From an uncultured Rhodospirillaceae bacterium (GTDB lineage: Bacteria > Pseudomonadota > Alphaproteobacteria > Azospirillales > Azospirillaceae), in assembly GCA_937927415.1 (NCBI GenBank), contig CALBDS010000042.1, forward strand, positions 1 through 64,000: a stretch of 64,000 bases of DNA, read 5' to 3'. How positions within the stretch are numbered: position 1 is the stretch's first letter; every line of letters starts with the position of its first letter. The translations under genes were made by a program, and so were the position numbers. The notes beneath the pieces were generated by a model. The model was not told the origin of the DNA. It worked only from the letters and a program-made list of their open reading frames with translations, and searched no databases. This document shows positions 56,384 through 64,000 of the stretch, piece after piece.

Positions 56384-56397
56384 CCCATGCCATCCCA
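56384..56397 (-). repeat. Two-unit MraZ-like repeat at the amidase start codon
   Basis: CCCA at 56384-56387 and 56394-56397, ten bases apart; on the minus strand CATGGGATGGCATGGG. It overlaps the ATG of the amidase gene. Confidence 0.5.
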
Positions 56398-57082
56398 TGC
56401 GCCGACCGTTTCCCGCCCCTCCCCCAACCACGGTCCCCGGCCCGCGGGCGTGGGAGCTGAGCTTCTGGTGCTGCATTACACCGGGATGTCCGACGCCGCA
56501 TCGGCGCTGGCCCGGCTGTGCGACCCGGCCGCCCAGGTCAGCGCCCATTACACGGTGGACGAGGACGGCACCGTCTATGCCCATGTGCCGGAGGACCGGC
56601 GGGCGTGGCACGCGGGGGTGAGTTCCTGGCGGGGCCGTGGGGATGTGAACAGCCGCTCCATCGGCGTGGAGATCGTCAACCCCGGCCACGAATACGGCTA
56701 CCGCCCCTTCCCCGCCGTGCAGATGGAATCGGTGGCGGCCCTGTGCCGGGACATCATGGGACGGCATGGGATCGCCCCCGCCGATGTGGTGGCCCACAGC
56801 GACATCGCCCCCGACCGCAAGGAGGATCCGGGCGAACTGTTCGACTGGCCCCGGCTGGCGCAGGAGGGAATCGGCCTGTGGCCCATGCCGTCCCAAGCGG
56901 ACGGGGGATCATGGGACGCCATGGGTGTGGCGGACCTGCTGGCGCGAATCGGCTACGACCCCGCCAGCCCGCGGGCGCTGCTGGCGTTCCAGCGCCGTTA
57001 CCGCCCGTGGGGGCTGACCGGCACCGCCGATGACGAGACGGTGGCCCGCCTGCGGGCGCTGGTCCGGCTGATGGGACGCTGA
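56387..57082 (+). CDS. N-acetylmuramoyl-L-alanine amidase with peptidoglycan-binding domain
   Basis: 231 aa. Amidase_2 (AmpD/AmiD) domain with zinc ligands H30 (LLVLHYTG), H137 (VVAHSDIAPDRKEDPG) and D147, and catalytic glutamate E95 (SIGVEIVN). A C-terminal peptidoglycan-binding helical domain (about 165-231) ends SPRALLAFQRRYRPWG...LRALVRLMGR. No signal peptide is apparent, so it may act in the cytoplasm like AmpD, or be exported by an unseen route. The gene contains three two-unit copies of the CATGGG repeat family in addition to one at its start. Confidence 0.88.
   Translation: MPSHAPTVSRPSPNHGPRPAGVGAELLVLHYTGMSDAASALARLCDPAAQVSAHYTVDEDGTVYAHVPEDRRAWHAGVSSWRGRGDVNSRSIGVEIVNPGHEYGYRPFPAVQMESVAALCRDIMGRHGIAPADVVAHSDIAPDRKEDPGELFDWPRLAQEGIGLWPMPSQADGGSWDAMGVADLLARIGYDPASPRALLAFQRRYRPWGLTGTADDETVARLRALVRLMGR
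56757..56770 (+). repeat. Two-unit MraZ-like repeat in the amidase gene
   Basis: CATGGGACGGCATGGG: TGGG at 56757 and 56767. Encodes Met-Gly-Arg-His-Gly using the GGA glycine codon. Confidence 0.5.
56882..56895 (-). repeat. Two-unit MraZ-like repeat in the amidase gene
   Basis: CCCA at 56882 and 56892; minus strand CTTGGGACGGCATGGG. Confidence 0.45.
56912..56925 (+). repeat. Two-unit MraZ-like repeat in the amidase gene
   Basis: CATGGGACGCCATGGG: TGGG at 56912 and 56922, 30 bp from and inverted relative to the copy at 56882. Confidence 0.5.
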
Positions 57083-57281
57083 TTCGCGCTTTTCCCGCGA
57101 ATGCCCGCTTGCCCTTCCCCCCGCGCCCCTCTATGAAGGGCGCGCCAGACGGTCGGATGGTCGCCTTCGGTCCTTGGATCGGGGGAGGAAAGTCCGGGCT
57201 CCACGGAAACACGGTGCCGGCTAACGGCCGGCGGGGGCGACCCCAGGGAAAGTGCCACAGAGAGCAGACCGCCGCCTCCCG

Positions 57282-57295
57282 CCCATGCTGTCCCT
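57282..57295 (-). repeat. Degenerate MraZ-like repeat inside rnpB
   Basis: CCCA at 57282 and CCCT at 57292; minus strand AGAGGGACAGCATGGG, one core mismatch. Confidence 0.35.
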
Positions 57296-57326
57296 CTTTT
57301 GGGAGACGATGGGATCAACGGCAGGC

Positions 57327-57361
<35 letters not shown>

Positions 57362-57440
57362 GGTCCCGGCAACGGGAACGGCATGGTAAACCCCACCGGG
57401 AGCAAAACCGAATAGGGATGGCGGGTTCATGGATCCCTTA

Positions 57441-57454
57441 TGGGATTTCATGGG
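57441..57454 (+). repeat. Two-unit MraZ-like repeat inside rnpB
   Basis: TATGGGATTTCATGGG: TGGG at 57441 and 57451, in a variable stem of RNase P RNA. Confidence 0.45.
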
Positions 57455-57831
57455 CCGGATGCGTTTCCGCATCGCCGTCCGGGTTGGTTGCGTGAGGCGT
57501 CCCGGTAACGGGCGTCCCAGATGAATGACCATCGCGCGGGGGCGACTCCGCGGCACAAAACCCGGCTTACAGACCGTCTGGCGTTTACCATTCCCGGCCA
57601 ATTCGCGCACCGCTATCGCCACCTTGGGGTGAAGAGGTCCGCGACTCGCGGGTTTCAGGGCTTTCACACGTCGGTTTCAGGGCTGTAAAAGGTGACGCAC
57701 ATTTGCGGCCACGATTTCGCTTGACCGTGGCCTGTGGCTCCGTCCGCCCTGGCCGCCCGACGTATCACCAACGACAATCCCGCTTTTATCCCCAGAGAAA
57801 TCCACCGCTGTGGATATCTGTGGCGCGCATT

Positions 57832-57845
57832 CCCATGCTGTCCCA
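57832..57845 (-). repeat. Two-unit MraZ-like repeat in the dcw leader
   Basis: CCCA at 57832 and 57842; minus strand CATGGGACAGCATGGG. Confidence 0.55.
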
Positions 57846-57846
57846 T

Positions 57847-58092
57847 GATTCCGACCCCCGGACATACTCTTGGATTACACCCTTCAGAGACTCCGATTCG
57901 ATATGTGCCACTCTTGTTTCAAATACTGGGGACAGAAGAAACAAGGAACATACCTTGAACACCTGTGGATAAAGTTATCCACATCCACGCGAATCGAATC
58001 ATTTCTTTGGAATATTGGCGGACTGCCTCATTTTCCATCACCGACTTGCGAGTCGGCCACAGTCGGGGGAAAATCTCTTGACACTCCGATTC
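57847..58092. promoter_or_regulatory. Cluster of seven GANTC (CcrM-type) methylation sites
   Basis: GANTC occurs at 57847, 57889, 57895, 57991, 57996, 58050 and 58088. In GC-rich DNA less than one would be expected in this length. CcrM methylates GANTC in alphaproteobacteria, and promoter methylation times several division genes. Confidence 0.6.
57964..57983. promoter_or_regulatory. Inverted pair of perfect DnaA boxes
   Basis: TGTGGATAA (57964-57972), AG, TTATCCACA (57975-57983): two exact DnaA boxes back to back, 281 bp before mraZ. A one-mismatch box lies at 57809. Confidence 0.65.
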
Positions 58093-58114
58093 GATTACTA
58101 GGGCGCCGTTGACG

Positions 58115-58148
58115 CCCATGGTGGCCCATGATATCCCATGAAAACCCA
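58115..58148 (-). promoter_or_regulatory. Four-unit MraZ operator upstream of mraZ
   Basis: CCCA at 58115, 58125, 58135 and 58145. On the minus strand TGGGN occurs four times with exactly five bases between units (TTTCA, TATCA, CACCA). This is the TGGGN-N5 rule described for the E. coli MraZ operator, with four units rather than three. It points to autoregulation of the dcw cluster. Confidence 0.75.
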
Positions 58149-58263
58149 ATTCTTGGGTGGGCGTACCCAAATCGGGCTACGCAGCTCGGGGTCGGCAGGC
58201 GCAGGCCGGGGGTGCGGCATGGGCGTTGCCGCCGGGGGAACACTGGGGGGGACCAAGGGGCCG

Positions 58264-58758
58264 ATGGCCGTATTCCTGTCCACATATGTCAACAAAGTTG
58301 ACAGGAAGGGACGCGTTTCGGTTCCGGCGCAATTCCGCCAGTCCCTGGCGAAAACCAGCGTGCCCGGTACGGTTTATGTCTGGCCTTCTCTTAACCATCA
58401 GGCGCTGGAAGGCGCCGATCAGGACTATCTCGACATCCTGAGTGAAAGCCTCGATTCCCCCGACCTTGACGAGGACGAACGCGAGATGATCGAGACCTTT
58501 ATCTTCGGCAAGCTGGTGCCCCTGACCATCGACAACGAGGGGCGCTTCGTCCTGCCCCAGCAACTGGCGGACTTCGCCGGCATCACCGAAGAGGCGGCCT
58601 TCATCGGCCGCCGCAAGACGTTCCAGATCTGGGAGCCCAAGGCGCTGCAGACCCACGAGGATGCGTTGCGCGATCAGGTGGTCCGCCGCGACATCTCCCT
58701 GTCCAGCATCGTCGCCAAGGCGTCCCGCGGTGCCGCCAGCCGGAAGGAGGGGGCATGA
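58264..58758 (+). CDS. mraZ: Transcriptional regulator MraZ
   Basis: 164-aa MraZ with two AbrB-like swapped-hairpin repeats: [17 protein letters not shown] (about 11-27) and [19 protein letters not shown] (about 78-96), then [13 protein letters not shown]. It binds TGGGN repeats and represses the dcw operon. Start [16 protein letters not shown] matches the family; the upstream frame runs through the operator and is rejected. First gene of the dcw cluster, overlapping rsmH by ATGA. Confidence 0.95.
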   Translation: MAVFLSTYVNKVDRKGRVSVPAQFRQSLAKTSVPGTVYVWPSLNHQALEGADQDYLDILSESLDSPDLDEDEREMIETFIFGKLVPLTIDNEGRFVLPQQLADFAGITEEAAFIGRRKTFQIWEPKALQTHEDALRDQVVRRDISLSSIVAKASRGAASRKEGA

Positions 58759-59732
58759 CCACTCCCCCCGTCCATATCCCCGTCCTGCTGGCCGAGGTGG
58801 TGGAGGCGCTGGCCCCGCGCGACGGCGGCGTCTATGTGGACGGCACCTTCGGGGCCGGCGGCTACACCCGCGCGATTTTGGAACACGCCGACTGTCAGGT
58901 GGTCGCCATCGACCGCGATCCCGACGCCCATGCCCGCAGCCACGCCCTGCTGGAACGCTTCCCCGGCCGGCTCCGCATGATCGAGGGCTGCTTCGGCGAC
59001 ATGGACCGGCTGCTGGCCGACCACGGCATCGGTGCGGTGGACGGGGTGGCGCTGGACATCGGTGTGTCCTCGCCGCAGTTGGACGAGGCCGGGCGCGGCT
59101 TCTCCTTCCGCTTCGACGGCCCGCTGGACATGCGCATGGGACGGCATGGGGCAACCGCCGCCGATGTGGTCAACACCGCCGCCGAAGACGAACTGGCCGA
59201 CATCATCTTTCATCTGGGCGAGGAGCGGCACGCCCGCCGCATCGCCCGCGCCATCGCCGCCGCCCGCCGCACCACCCCCCTCACCCGCACCACCCAACTG
59301 GCCGAGGTGGTCCGGGGGGCCGTGCCCGGCAAGAAGGGTGGGCGCGACATCGACCCCGCCACCCGCACCTTTCAGGCCCTGCGCATCCACGTGAACGACG
59401 AGCTGGGGGAACTGTCCCGCGGCCTGTCGGCGGCGGAACGCATCCTGAAGCCCGGCGGCCGTCTGGCCGTGGTGTCCTTCCATTCGCTGGAGGACCGGGT
59501 GGTGAAGAACTTTCTCAAGGACCGTTCGTCGCCGCCGCCCGCCCCGTCGCGGCACACGCCGGTGACGGCGGACACTCATCCCGATCCTTCGTTCCACCTG
59601 CTGTACCGCAAGCCGGTGACGCCGGGGGACGAGGAACTGGCCATCAACCCGCGCGCGCGCTCATCCCGCCTTCGCGCCGCAGAACGCACCGCCGCGCCCG
59701 CATTCCCGGCGTCGGCCAAGGAGGCAGCATGA
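58755..59732 (+). CDS. rsmH: 16S rRNA (cytosine-1402-N4)-methyltransferase
   Basis: 325-aa SAM-dependent RsmH/MraW. Motifs: [27 protein letters not shown] (SAM site), [24 protein letters not shown] (split), and the C-terminal [15 protein letters not shown]. It methylates C1402 of 16S rRNA in the P site. The segment [15 protein letters not shown] is encoded across a CATGGG repeat at 59137-59150. Coupled to mraZ and ftsL by overlapping stops and starts. Confidence 0.95.
   Translation: MTTPPVHIPVLLAEVVEALAPRDGGVYVDGTFGAGGYTRAILEHADCQVVAIDRDPDAHARSHALLERFPGRLRMIEGCFGDMDRLLADHGIGAVDGVALDIGVSSPQLDEAGRGFSFRFDGPLDMRMGRHGATAADVVNTAAEDELADIIFHLGEERHARRIARAIAAARRTTPLTRTTQLAEVVRGAVPGKKGGRDIDPATRTFQALRIHVNDELGELSRGLSAAERILKPGGRLAVVSFHSLEDRVVKNFLKDRSSPPPAPSRHTPVTADTHPDPSFHLLYRKPVTPGDEELAINPRARSSRLRAAERTAAPAFPASAKEAA
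59137..59150 (+). repeat. Two-unit MraZ-like repeat inside rsmH
   Basis: CATGGGACGGCATGGG: TGGG at 59137 and 59147, the same 16 bases as the copy in the amidase gene at 56755-56770. Confidence 0.5.
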
Positions 59733-60487
59733 AGGGAAAGATTGTCCTGTTCTGGCTTGTCCTGATCGGCGGCGCCGGGGCCTTTCTTTTCCAGACGGCC
59801 TATCAGGTGCAGGGGTTGGAGGAGGAGTTGAACTCCCTCAACCGGCAGATCGTGCGCGAGCAGGAAAGCATCCAGATCCTGAAGGCGGAGTGGAGCTATC
59901 TGAACACGCCCACCCGGCTGGAAAAGCTGGCGCGTGAGTATCTCCAGCTTCAGCCGAGCGAGGCGCGTCAGTTCGTCGCCAAGGCCGACGCCGTGCCCAT
60001 GCGCCCCGAACAGCAGCCCATCGCCTCGGAAATCATCCGCACGCCGCGCCTGCCGGTGGCGATGCCGGTCCTGCCCACGGCCCCGGTTCCGGCGGCGGCG
60101 GTCCCCGCCACGGCGCAGACGGCCCCCAGCCATGCCAGCCCGGCCCAGGTGACGCCGGCCCACACCGCTCCGGCCCGTGCCGCGACCCCGGCGGTGATTC
60201 CGGCCTCCGCCCCCGCCCCGGTCAAGGCGCCCAAGACCACCGGGGCGACCGCCCTGGCGTCCATCCCCGCCGCCGGTCCAGCGGCCGTGGTGGCGCCGCG
60301 CGCCGCAGCCCCCGCCGCGCAGCCGGTGGCGACCGTGCGTCCGCCCCAGCCGGCGGCCCCGGCGGCCACCAAACCCCAGAATCCGGTCCCGTCGAACCAG
60401 CGCGCCGCCCCCCAGCCGGCCAGCGCCGGGCGCGCCAACGATGATCCCATGGGCATGCTGATCGCCCGCCTGGGAGGTACGCGATGA
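59729..60487 (+). CDS. ftsL: FtsL-like division protein with a long Ala/Pro-rich tail
   Basis: 252 aa. A short cytoplasmic N-terminus, one membrane helix (about 5-25, [20 protein letters not shown]) and a leucine-zipper coiled coil (about 28-85) are as in FtsL, which links FtsB/FtsQ to FtsI at the septum. The remaining 150 or so residues are almost only Ala, Pro, Val and Thr, making the protein about twice the usual size. ATG overlaps the rsmH stop; ftsI starts inside its last codons. Assignment rests on position and topology. Confidence 0.85.
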   Translation: MKGKIVLFWLVLIGGAGAFLFQTAYQVQGLEEELNSLNRQIVREQESIQILKAEWSYLNTPTRLEKLAREYLQLQPSEARQFVAKADAVPMRPEQQPIASEIIRTPRLPVAMPVLPTAPVPAAAVPATAQTAPSHASPAQVTPAHTAPARAATPAVIPASAPAPVKAPKTTGATALASIPAAGPAAVVAPRAAAPAAQPVATVRPPQPAAPAATKPQNPVPSNQRAAPQPASAGRANDDPMGMLIARLGGTR

Positions 60488-62256
60488 CCGAGCCGCCGCT
60501 GAACGGTTACGAGCCGATCGGCTATCACCACACCCGCCCGGCGACCCCCGAACCGCGCAGCGCGCTGGCGGTGGCGCTGGAACAGTGCCGGATGCGCCTG
60601 ATGGTCACGGCGGCCATGGCAGCACTGGCGCTGACCGCGGTGTCGGGGAAGCTGGTCAAGGCCACCCTGTTCCAGGAAGCGGCGGAACCGCGCCAGACGG
60701 CGGCGGCGGTGGCCACCGACCTGCCCGTCAACCGCGCCGATATCCTTGACCGCAACGGCAACCTGCTGGCGACCTCGCTGGCGACCGGATCGGTCTATGC
60801 CGACCCCAAGCTGGTGCAGAACCCGGCGGAGGCGGCGCGCAAGCTGGCCTCGGTCCTGCCCGACATCGACGTGAGGGATCTGACGGCCAAGCTGGCGTCG
60901 GAAAAGCGTTTCATCTGGATCAGGCGCAACCTGTCGCCCAAGCAGCAGGCCGCCGTGTTCCGTCTGGGCATTCCCGGCGTGTCGTTCGAGCGGGAGGAAA
61001 AGCGTTTCTTCCCCGCCAGCAACCTGACATCGCACGTGATCGGCTTCACCGGCGTGGACAACAACGGTCTGGCCGGGATCGAGCAGGGCTTCGACAAGCG
61101 GCTGAAGGCCGATCCCAACAGCCCGCTGCAGCTCTCCCTCGATGTGCGGCTTCAGCACATCATAAAGAAGGAGCTGGCGGCGACGGTGGAGGAGTTCCGC
61201 GCCATCGGTGCGGCCGGCATGGTCTATGACGTCCGCACCGGCGAGGTGCTGGCGATGGTGTCGCTGCCCGACTTCGACCCCCAGGACCCGCCCGATTCCA
61301 AATCGGACTCCCTGTTCAACCGCAACACGCTGGGCGTGTACGAAATGGGGTCCACCTTCAAGATCTTCAACTCGGCCATGAGCCTGGAATCGGGCCGGGT
61401 GAAGATCACCGACGTGTTCGACGCCGCTCACCCCATCAAGGTCGGGCGCTTCACCATCAGCGACTACCACAACCTGCGCCGGGCGCTGTCGGTGCCGGAA
61501 ATCTTCCAGCATTCGTCCAACATCGGCTCGGTCCACATGGCGCTGACCGCCGGCGTGGCGGTGCAGAAGGCGTTCATGCAGAAGATGGGCTTCACCCGCC
61601 CGACCGCCCTGGAGTTGCCGGAAAACGGCTGGCCCCTGGTGCCCAACCCGTGGCGTGAGGTGAACACCATGACCATTTCCTTCGGCCACGGCATTTCCGT
61701 CAGCCCGATGCACACGGTCGCCGCCGCCGCCGCGGTCATCAACGGCGGCATCTTTCACCCGCCAACCCTGCTGAAGCGCGATCCCAACGCCCCCGTTCCG
61801 GGCGAACGGGTGATCTCGGCCCAGACGTCGGACCTGATGCGCCGCATGTTCCGCATCGTGGTGACCGAGGGCACCGCCAAGGGTGCGGCGGCCCCCGGCT
61901 ATGTGGTCGGCGGCAAGACCGGCACGGCGGACAAGCAGAAGGGCAAGCATTACGCCAAGAACTCGCGCATGTCGTCGTTCCTGGGCGCCTTCCCCATGAA
62001 CGATCCCCGCTACATCGTTTACGTGCTGGTGGACGAACCGCAGGCGACGGCCAAGACCTACGGCTACGCCACCGGTGGCTGGGTCGCCGCCCCGGCGGTG
62101 GGGCGCATCGTCAAACAGATCGGGCCGCTGCTGAACGTCCCCCCGGTGGACGAGAACGCGCCGGAAATCCTGAACGCGGTCTACATGAACCTCAACGGCA
62201 CCTTGCAACGGGGTAACGCCATTGCTGCTGTCCCGACTCCTGCGCCCAAACGCTGA
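60484..62256 (+). CDS. ftsI: Septal peptidoglycan transpeptidase FtsI (PBP3)
   Basis: 590 aa. One membrane helix (about 40-60), a pedestal/dimerisation domain (about 75-240), then the transpeptidase domain with catalytic S290 (S290-T-F-K293), S344-S-N346 and K478-T-G-T481. It cross-links septal peptidoglycan. Start ATG overlaps the ftsL stop, and its 3' end overlaps the murE start by 35 bp. Confidence 0.96.
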   Translation: MTEPPLNGYEPIGYHHTRPATPEPRSALAVALEQCRMRLMVTAAMAALALTAVSGKLVKATLFQEAAEPRQTAAAVATDLPVNRADILDRNGNLLATSLATGSVYADPKLVQNPAEAARKLASVLPDIDVRDLTAKLASEKRFIWIRRNLSPKQQAAVFRLGIPGVSFEREEKRFFPASNLTSHVIGFTGVDNNGLAGIEQGFDKRLKADPNSPLQLSLDVRLQHIIKKELAATVEEFRAIGAAGMVYDVRTGEVLAMVSLPDFDPQDPPDSKSDSLFNRNTLGVYEMGSTFKIFNSAMSLESGRVKITDVFDAAHPIKVGRFTISDYHNLRRALSVPEIFQHSSNIGSVHMALTAGVAVQKAFMQKMGFTRPTALELPENGWPLVPNPWREVNTMTISFGHGISVSPMHTVAAAAAVINGGIFHPPTLLKRDPNAPVPGERVISAQTSDLMRRMFRIVVTEGTAKGAAAPGYVVGGKTGTADKQKGKHYAKNSRMSSFLGAFPMNDPRYIVYVLVDEPQATAKTYGYATGGWVAAPAVGRIVKQIGPLLNVPPVDENAPEILNAVYMNLNGTLQRGNAIAAVPTPAPKR

Positions 62257-63691
62257 CGCCCCCCCACCCGCCCCGGCGCGGGATGTGGAGGTCACGGGCC
62301 TGACCGCGGATTCCCGCAAGGTTGGCCCCGGCAGCCTGTTCGCCGCCCTGCCGGGCGCGAAGCTGGACGGGCGCGCCTTCATCGCCCAAGCCGTCTCGGC
62401 GGGTGCCGTTGCCGTGCTGGCCCCGGCGGGCACCACCCTGCCCGCGGGCTGCACGGAGGCGGTGCTGCTGACCGATCCCGAACCGCGGCTGGCCTTCGCC
62501 CGCATGGCCGCGGCCTTTCATGATTTCCGCCAGCCGGCGGTGGCGGTGGCGGTCACCGGCACCAACGGCAAGACCTCCACCGCCCAGTTCGCCCGCCAGA
62601 TGTGGGCAGCACTGGGGCACAAAGCGGCGGCGGTGGGCACGCTGGGGGTGACGGCGCCGGGGATCGACCATTACGGCGCCATGACCACGCCCGACCCGGT
62701 GGCGCTGCACGGTATTCTGGCCGATCTGGAGAAGGCCGGCATCACCCACATGGCGATGGAAGCGTCCAGCCACGGGCTGGACCAGTACCGGCTGGACGGG
62801 GTGCGGCTGGCGGCGGCGGGCTTCACCAACCTGACCCGCGACCATCTGGATTACCACGGCACGCTGGAAGCCTATTTCGCCGCCAAGGCCAAGCTGTTCG
62901 AACGGGTCCTGCCCGAAGGCGGGACCGCGGTCCTGAACGCCGACGTGCCGGAATTCACCCCCCTGGCCGAAATCGCGACGGAAAAGAACCGCCGGGTGTT
63001 CAGCTATGGCGCTGCCGGGCGCGACCTGCGGGTGCTGGCGGTGCATCCCCTGGCCCACGGCCAGCGGCTCGACCTTTTGGTGGAGGATCGGGCGCACAGC
63101 ATCGACCTGCCGCTGGCGGGCCGGTTCCAGGCGTGGAACGCCCTGTGCGCGCTGGGGATGGTGATCGGCGCCGGCACCGATGCCGAAGCGGCCCTGCCCA
63201 CCCTGGCCGGGCTGGCCGGGGTTCCGGGACGGCTCCAGCATGTGGCGACCCACCCCAACGGCGCCCCGGTCTTCGTGGATTTCGCCCACACCCCCGACGC
63301 GCTGGAAACCGTGCTGCGGGCGCTGCGCACCCACACCGAAAAGCGGCTGGTGGTGGTGTTCGGCTGCGGCGGCGACCGCGACCGCGGCAAGCGCCCGATC
63401 ATGGGCCGTCTGGCCGCGGAACTGGCCGACCGGGTGATCGTCACCGACGACAATCCCCGCACCGAGGATCCCGCCTTCGTCCGCGGCGAGGTGATGGCCG
63501 GTTGCCCGGACGCCGAAGAGATCGGCGACCGGCACGAGGCCATCCGCACCGCGGTGCGTGGTCTGGCGCCCGGCGACGTTCTGGTGCTGGCCGGCAAGGG
63601 CCACGAGCACGGCCAGATCGTCGGCACCGAGGTCCGCCCGTTCGACGACGCCGACGAAGCCCGCAAGGCGGTTCAGGAGATCGGCGGATGA
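62222..63691 (+). CDS. murE: UDP-MurNAc-L-Ala-D-Glu:meso-diaminopimelate ligase
   Basis: 489-aa Mur ligase. ATP site GTNGKTSTA (about 112), carbamylated-lysine region and meso-diaminopimelate specificity motif DNPR (TDDNPRTED, about 406). TSRKVGPGSLF-like N-terminal ADSRKVGPGSLFAALPG is typical. Start is TTG at 62222 with GGGG about nine bases upstream, inside the end of ftsI. Its stop overlaps the murF start. Confidence 0.94.
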   Translation: MLLSRLLRPNADAPPPAPARDVEVTGLTADSRKVGPGSLFAALPGAKLDGRAFIAQAVSAGAVAVLAPAGTTLPAGCTEAVLLTDPEPRLAFARMAAAFHDFRQPAVAVAVTGTNGKTSTAQFARQMWAALGHKAAAVGTLGVTAPGIDHYGAMTTPDPVALHGILADLEKAGITHMAMEASSHGLDQYRLDGVRLAAAGFTNLTRDHLDYHGTLEAYFAAKAKLFERVLPEGGTAVLNADVPEFTPLAEIATEKNRRVFSYGAAGRDLRVLAVHPLAHGQRLDLLVEDRAHSIDLPLAGRFQAWNALCALGMVIGAGTDAEAALPTLAGLAGVPGRLQHVATHPNGAPVFVDFAHTPDALETVLRALRTHTEKRLVVVFGCGGDRDRGKRPIMGRLAAELADRVIVTDDNPRTEDPAFVRGEVMAGCPDAEEIGDRHEAIRTAVRGLAPGDVLVLAGKGHEHGQIVGTEVRPFDDADEARKAVQEIGG

Positions 63692-64000
63692 CCGGCACCC
63701 CCACCCTCCCCATCCTGTGGACCGCCGAGGATGCCGCCGCCGCCACCGGCGGGCAGGCGACGGGCACCCCGTGGCAGGCGACCGGCGTGTCCATCGACAG
63801 CCGCACGGTCAAGCCCGGCGACCTGTTCATCGCCATCAAGGGGCCGACCTTCGACGGCCACGCCTTCGCCGCCCAGGCCCTGGACCAGGGGGCCGCCGCG
63901 GCGATGGTCAGCGACGTGCCCCCCGGTGTGGCCGGCGACGCCCCGCTGCTGGCGGTGGACGACACCATGGCGGCGATGACCGATCTGGGCCGGATGTCGC
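63688..64000 (+). CDS. murF: UDP-MurNAc-tripeptide:D-Ala-D-Ala ligase, 3' end cut by window edge
   Basis: The first 104 residues are visible: an N-terminal Mur ligase domain with VSIDSRTVKPGDLFIAIKGPTFDGHAFAAQA (split). That pattern, together with its place directly after murE (ATGA overlap), identifies MurF. The ATP-binding motif lies beyond the window. Confidence 0.9.
   Translation, partial: MTGTPTLPILWTAEDAAAATGGQATGTPWQATGVSIDSRTVKPGDLFIAIKGPTFDGHAFAAQALDQGAAAAMVSDVPPGVAGDAPLLAVDDTMAAMTDLGRMS

Larger units (their letters stand above)
57588..58263. other. Control region between rnpB and the dcw cluster
   Basis: 676 bp with no credible gene; the short frames here have no family resemblance and cross repeats. 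From left it holds GGTTTCAGGGCT twice (57651-57662, 57673-57684), then a near DnaA box TGTGGATAT (57809-57817), a two-unit CATGGG repeat (57832-57845) and an inverted pair of perfect DnaA boxes (57964-57983). ACTCCGATTCGAT occurs twice (57890-57902, 58083-58095), seven GANTC sites fall between 57847 and 58092, and a four-unit MraZ-type array lies at 58115-58148. TTGACA at 58078-58083 could be a -35, but no matching -10 is evident. Confidence 0.7.

Noticed and set aside
57964..57983. Chromosomal replication origin
   Set aside because: Only two perfect boxes and one near box; no dnaA, parAB, gidA or hemE neighbours and no clear AT-rich unwinding element, so an origin cannot be supported.
57703..58170. 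Small open frames in the dcw leader on both strands
   Set aside because: They cross the DnaA boxes and repeats, lack ribosome sites and have no recognisable sequence; the region reads as regulatory DNA.

Overview
The window is GC-rich alphaproteobacterial chromosome. Several features point to the order Rhodospirillales, with an Azospirillum-like relative most likely: a class II (B12-dependent) ribonucleotide reductase, an RcdA/DUF1465 cell-cycle protein, a Rhizobium-type Aap general amino acid transporter, a ROSE-type heat-shock leader, a dense GANTC cluster, and the dcw cluster order mraZ-rsmH-ftsL-ftsI-murE-murF. The species assignment is inference. I saw no insertion sequence, prophage, tRNA or CRISPR array.

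1-8766 (minus strand) is a phenol/catechol meta-cleavage operon in transcription order dmpK-L-M-N-O-P-Q-B, a GlcG/HbpS-type gene, dmpC, dmpE (cut by the window edge). The divergent sigma-54 activator gene dmpR follows. Between them lies a complete-looking DmpR/XylR-type promoter: a -24/-12 element, a consensus IHF site and two upstream activating sequences. 10936-17546 carries a zinc-ribbon membrane protein, ftsE-ftsX, a YdcF-type protein, plsC and nrdJ. A perfect DnaA box lies in front of nrdJ and another inside its 5' end. 17543-20438 encodes YnfA, an M1-like peptidase and a ChaC-type enzyme. 20535-26408 is an L-lactate module (lldP, lutABC) with a divergent FadR-type GntR regulator.

26418-31973 holds a HisC-type aminotransferase and the aapJQMP operon. 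After metC and hisI comes a 385-bp gap (33874-34258) with two structurally matching small-RNA-like units, each an anti-Shine-Dalgarno CCCTCCC tract plus a strong terminator, separated by a perfect FadR-like palindrome. 34259-41148 holds an amidase, a small hypothetical protein, a diguanylate cyclase and the queuosine genes queA-tgt-queF-queG. 41291-45179 holds a DUF3574 lipoprotein, an ABC exporter, rpmE, rcdA and an hsp20 gene behind an RpoH-like promoter and a ROSE-like RNA thermometer.

45285-52006 pairs a fused 5-oxoprolinase/hydantoinase gene with a divergent TRAP transporter. 52056-57082 has a GNAT acetyltransferase, a TerB/DnaJ protein, a Uup-type ABC-F ATPase, a DMT transporter and a peptidoglycan amidase. 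57141-57585 is RNase P RNA. 57588-58263 is a 676-bp control region in front of the dcw cluster. It holds an inverted pair of perfect DnaA boxes, seven GANTC sites within about 250 bp and a four-unit TGGGN/5-nt array matching the MraZ operator rule. Two-unit copies of that array (core CATGGGA-N3-CATGGG) recur in the amidase gene, rnpB, the leader and rsmH, and this dispersed family is the most unusual signal in the window. The dcw genes run to the right edge, where murF is cut.
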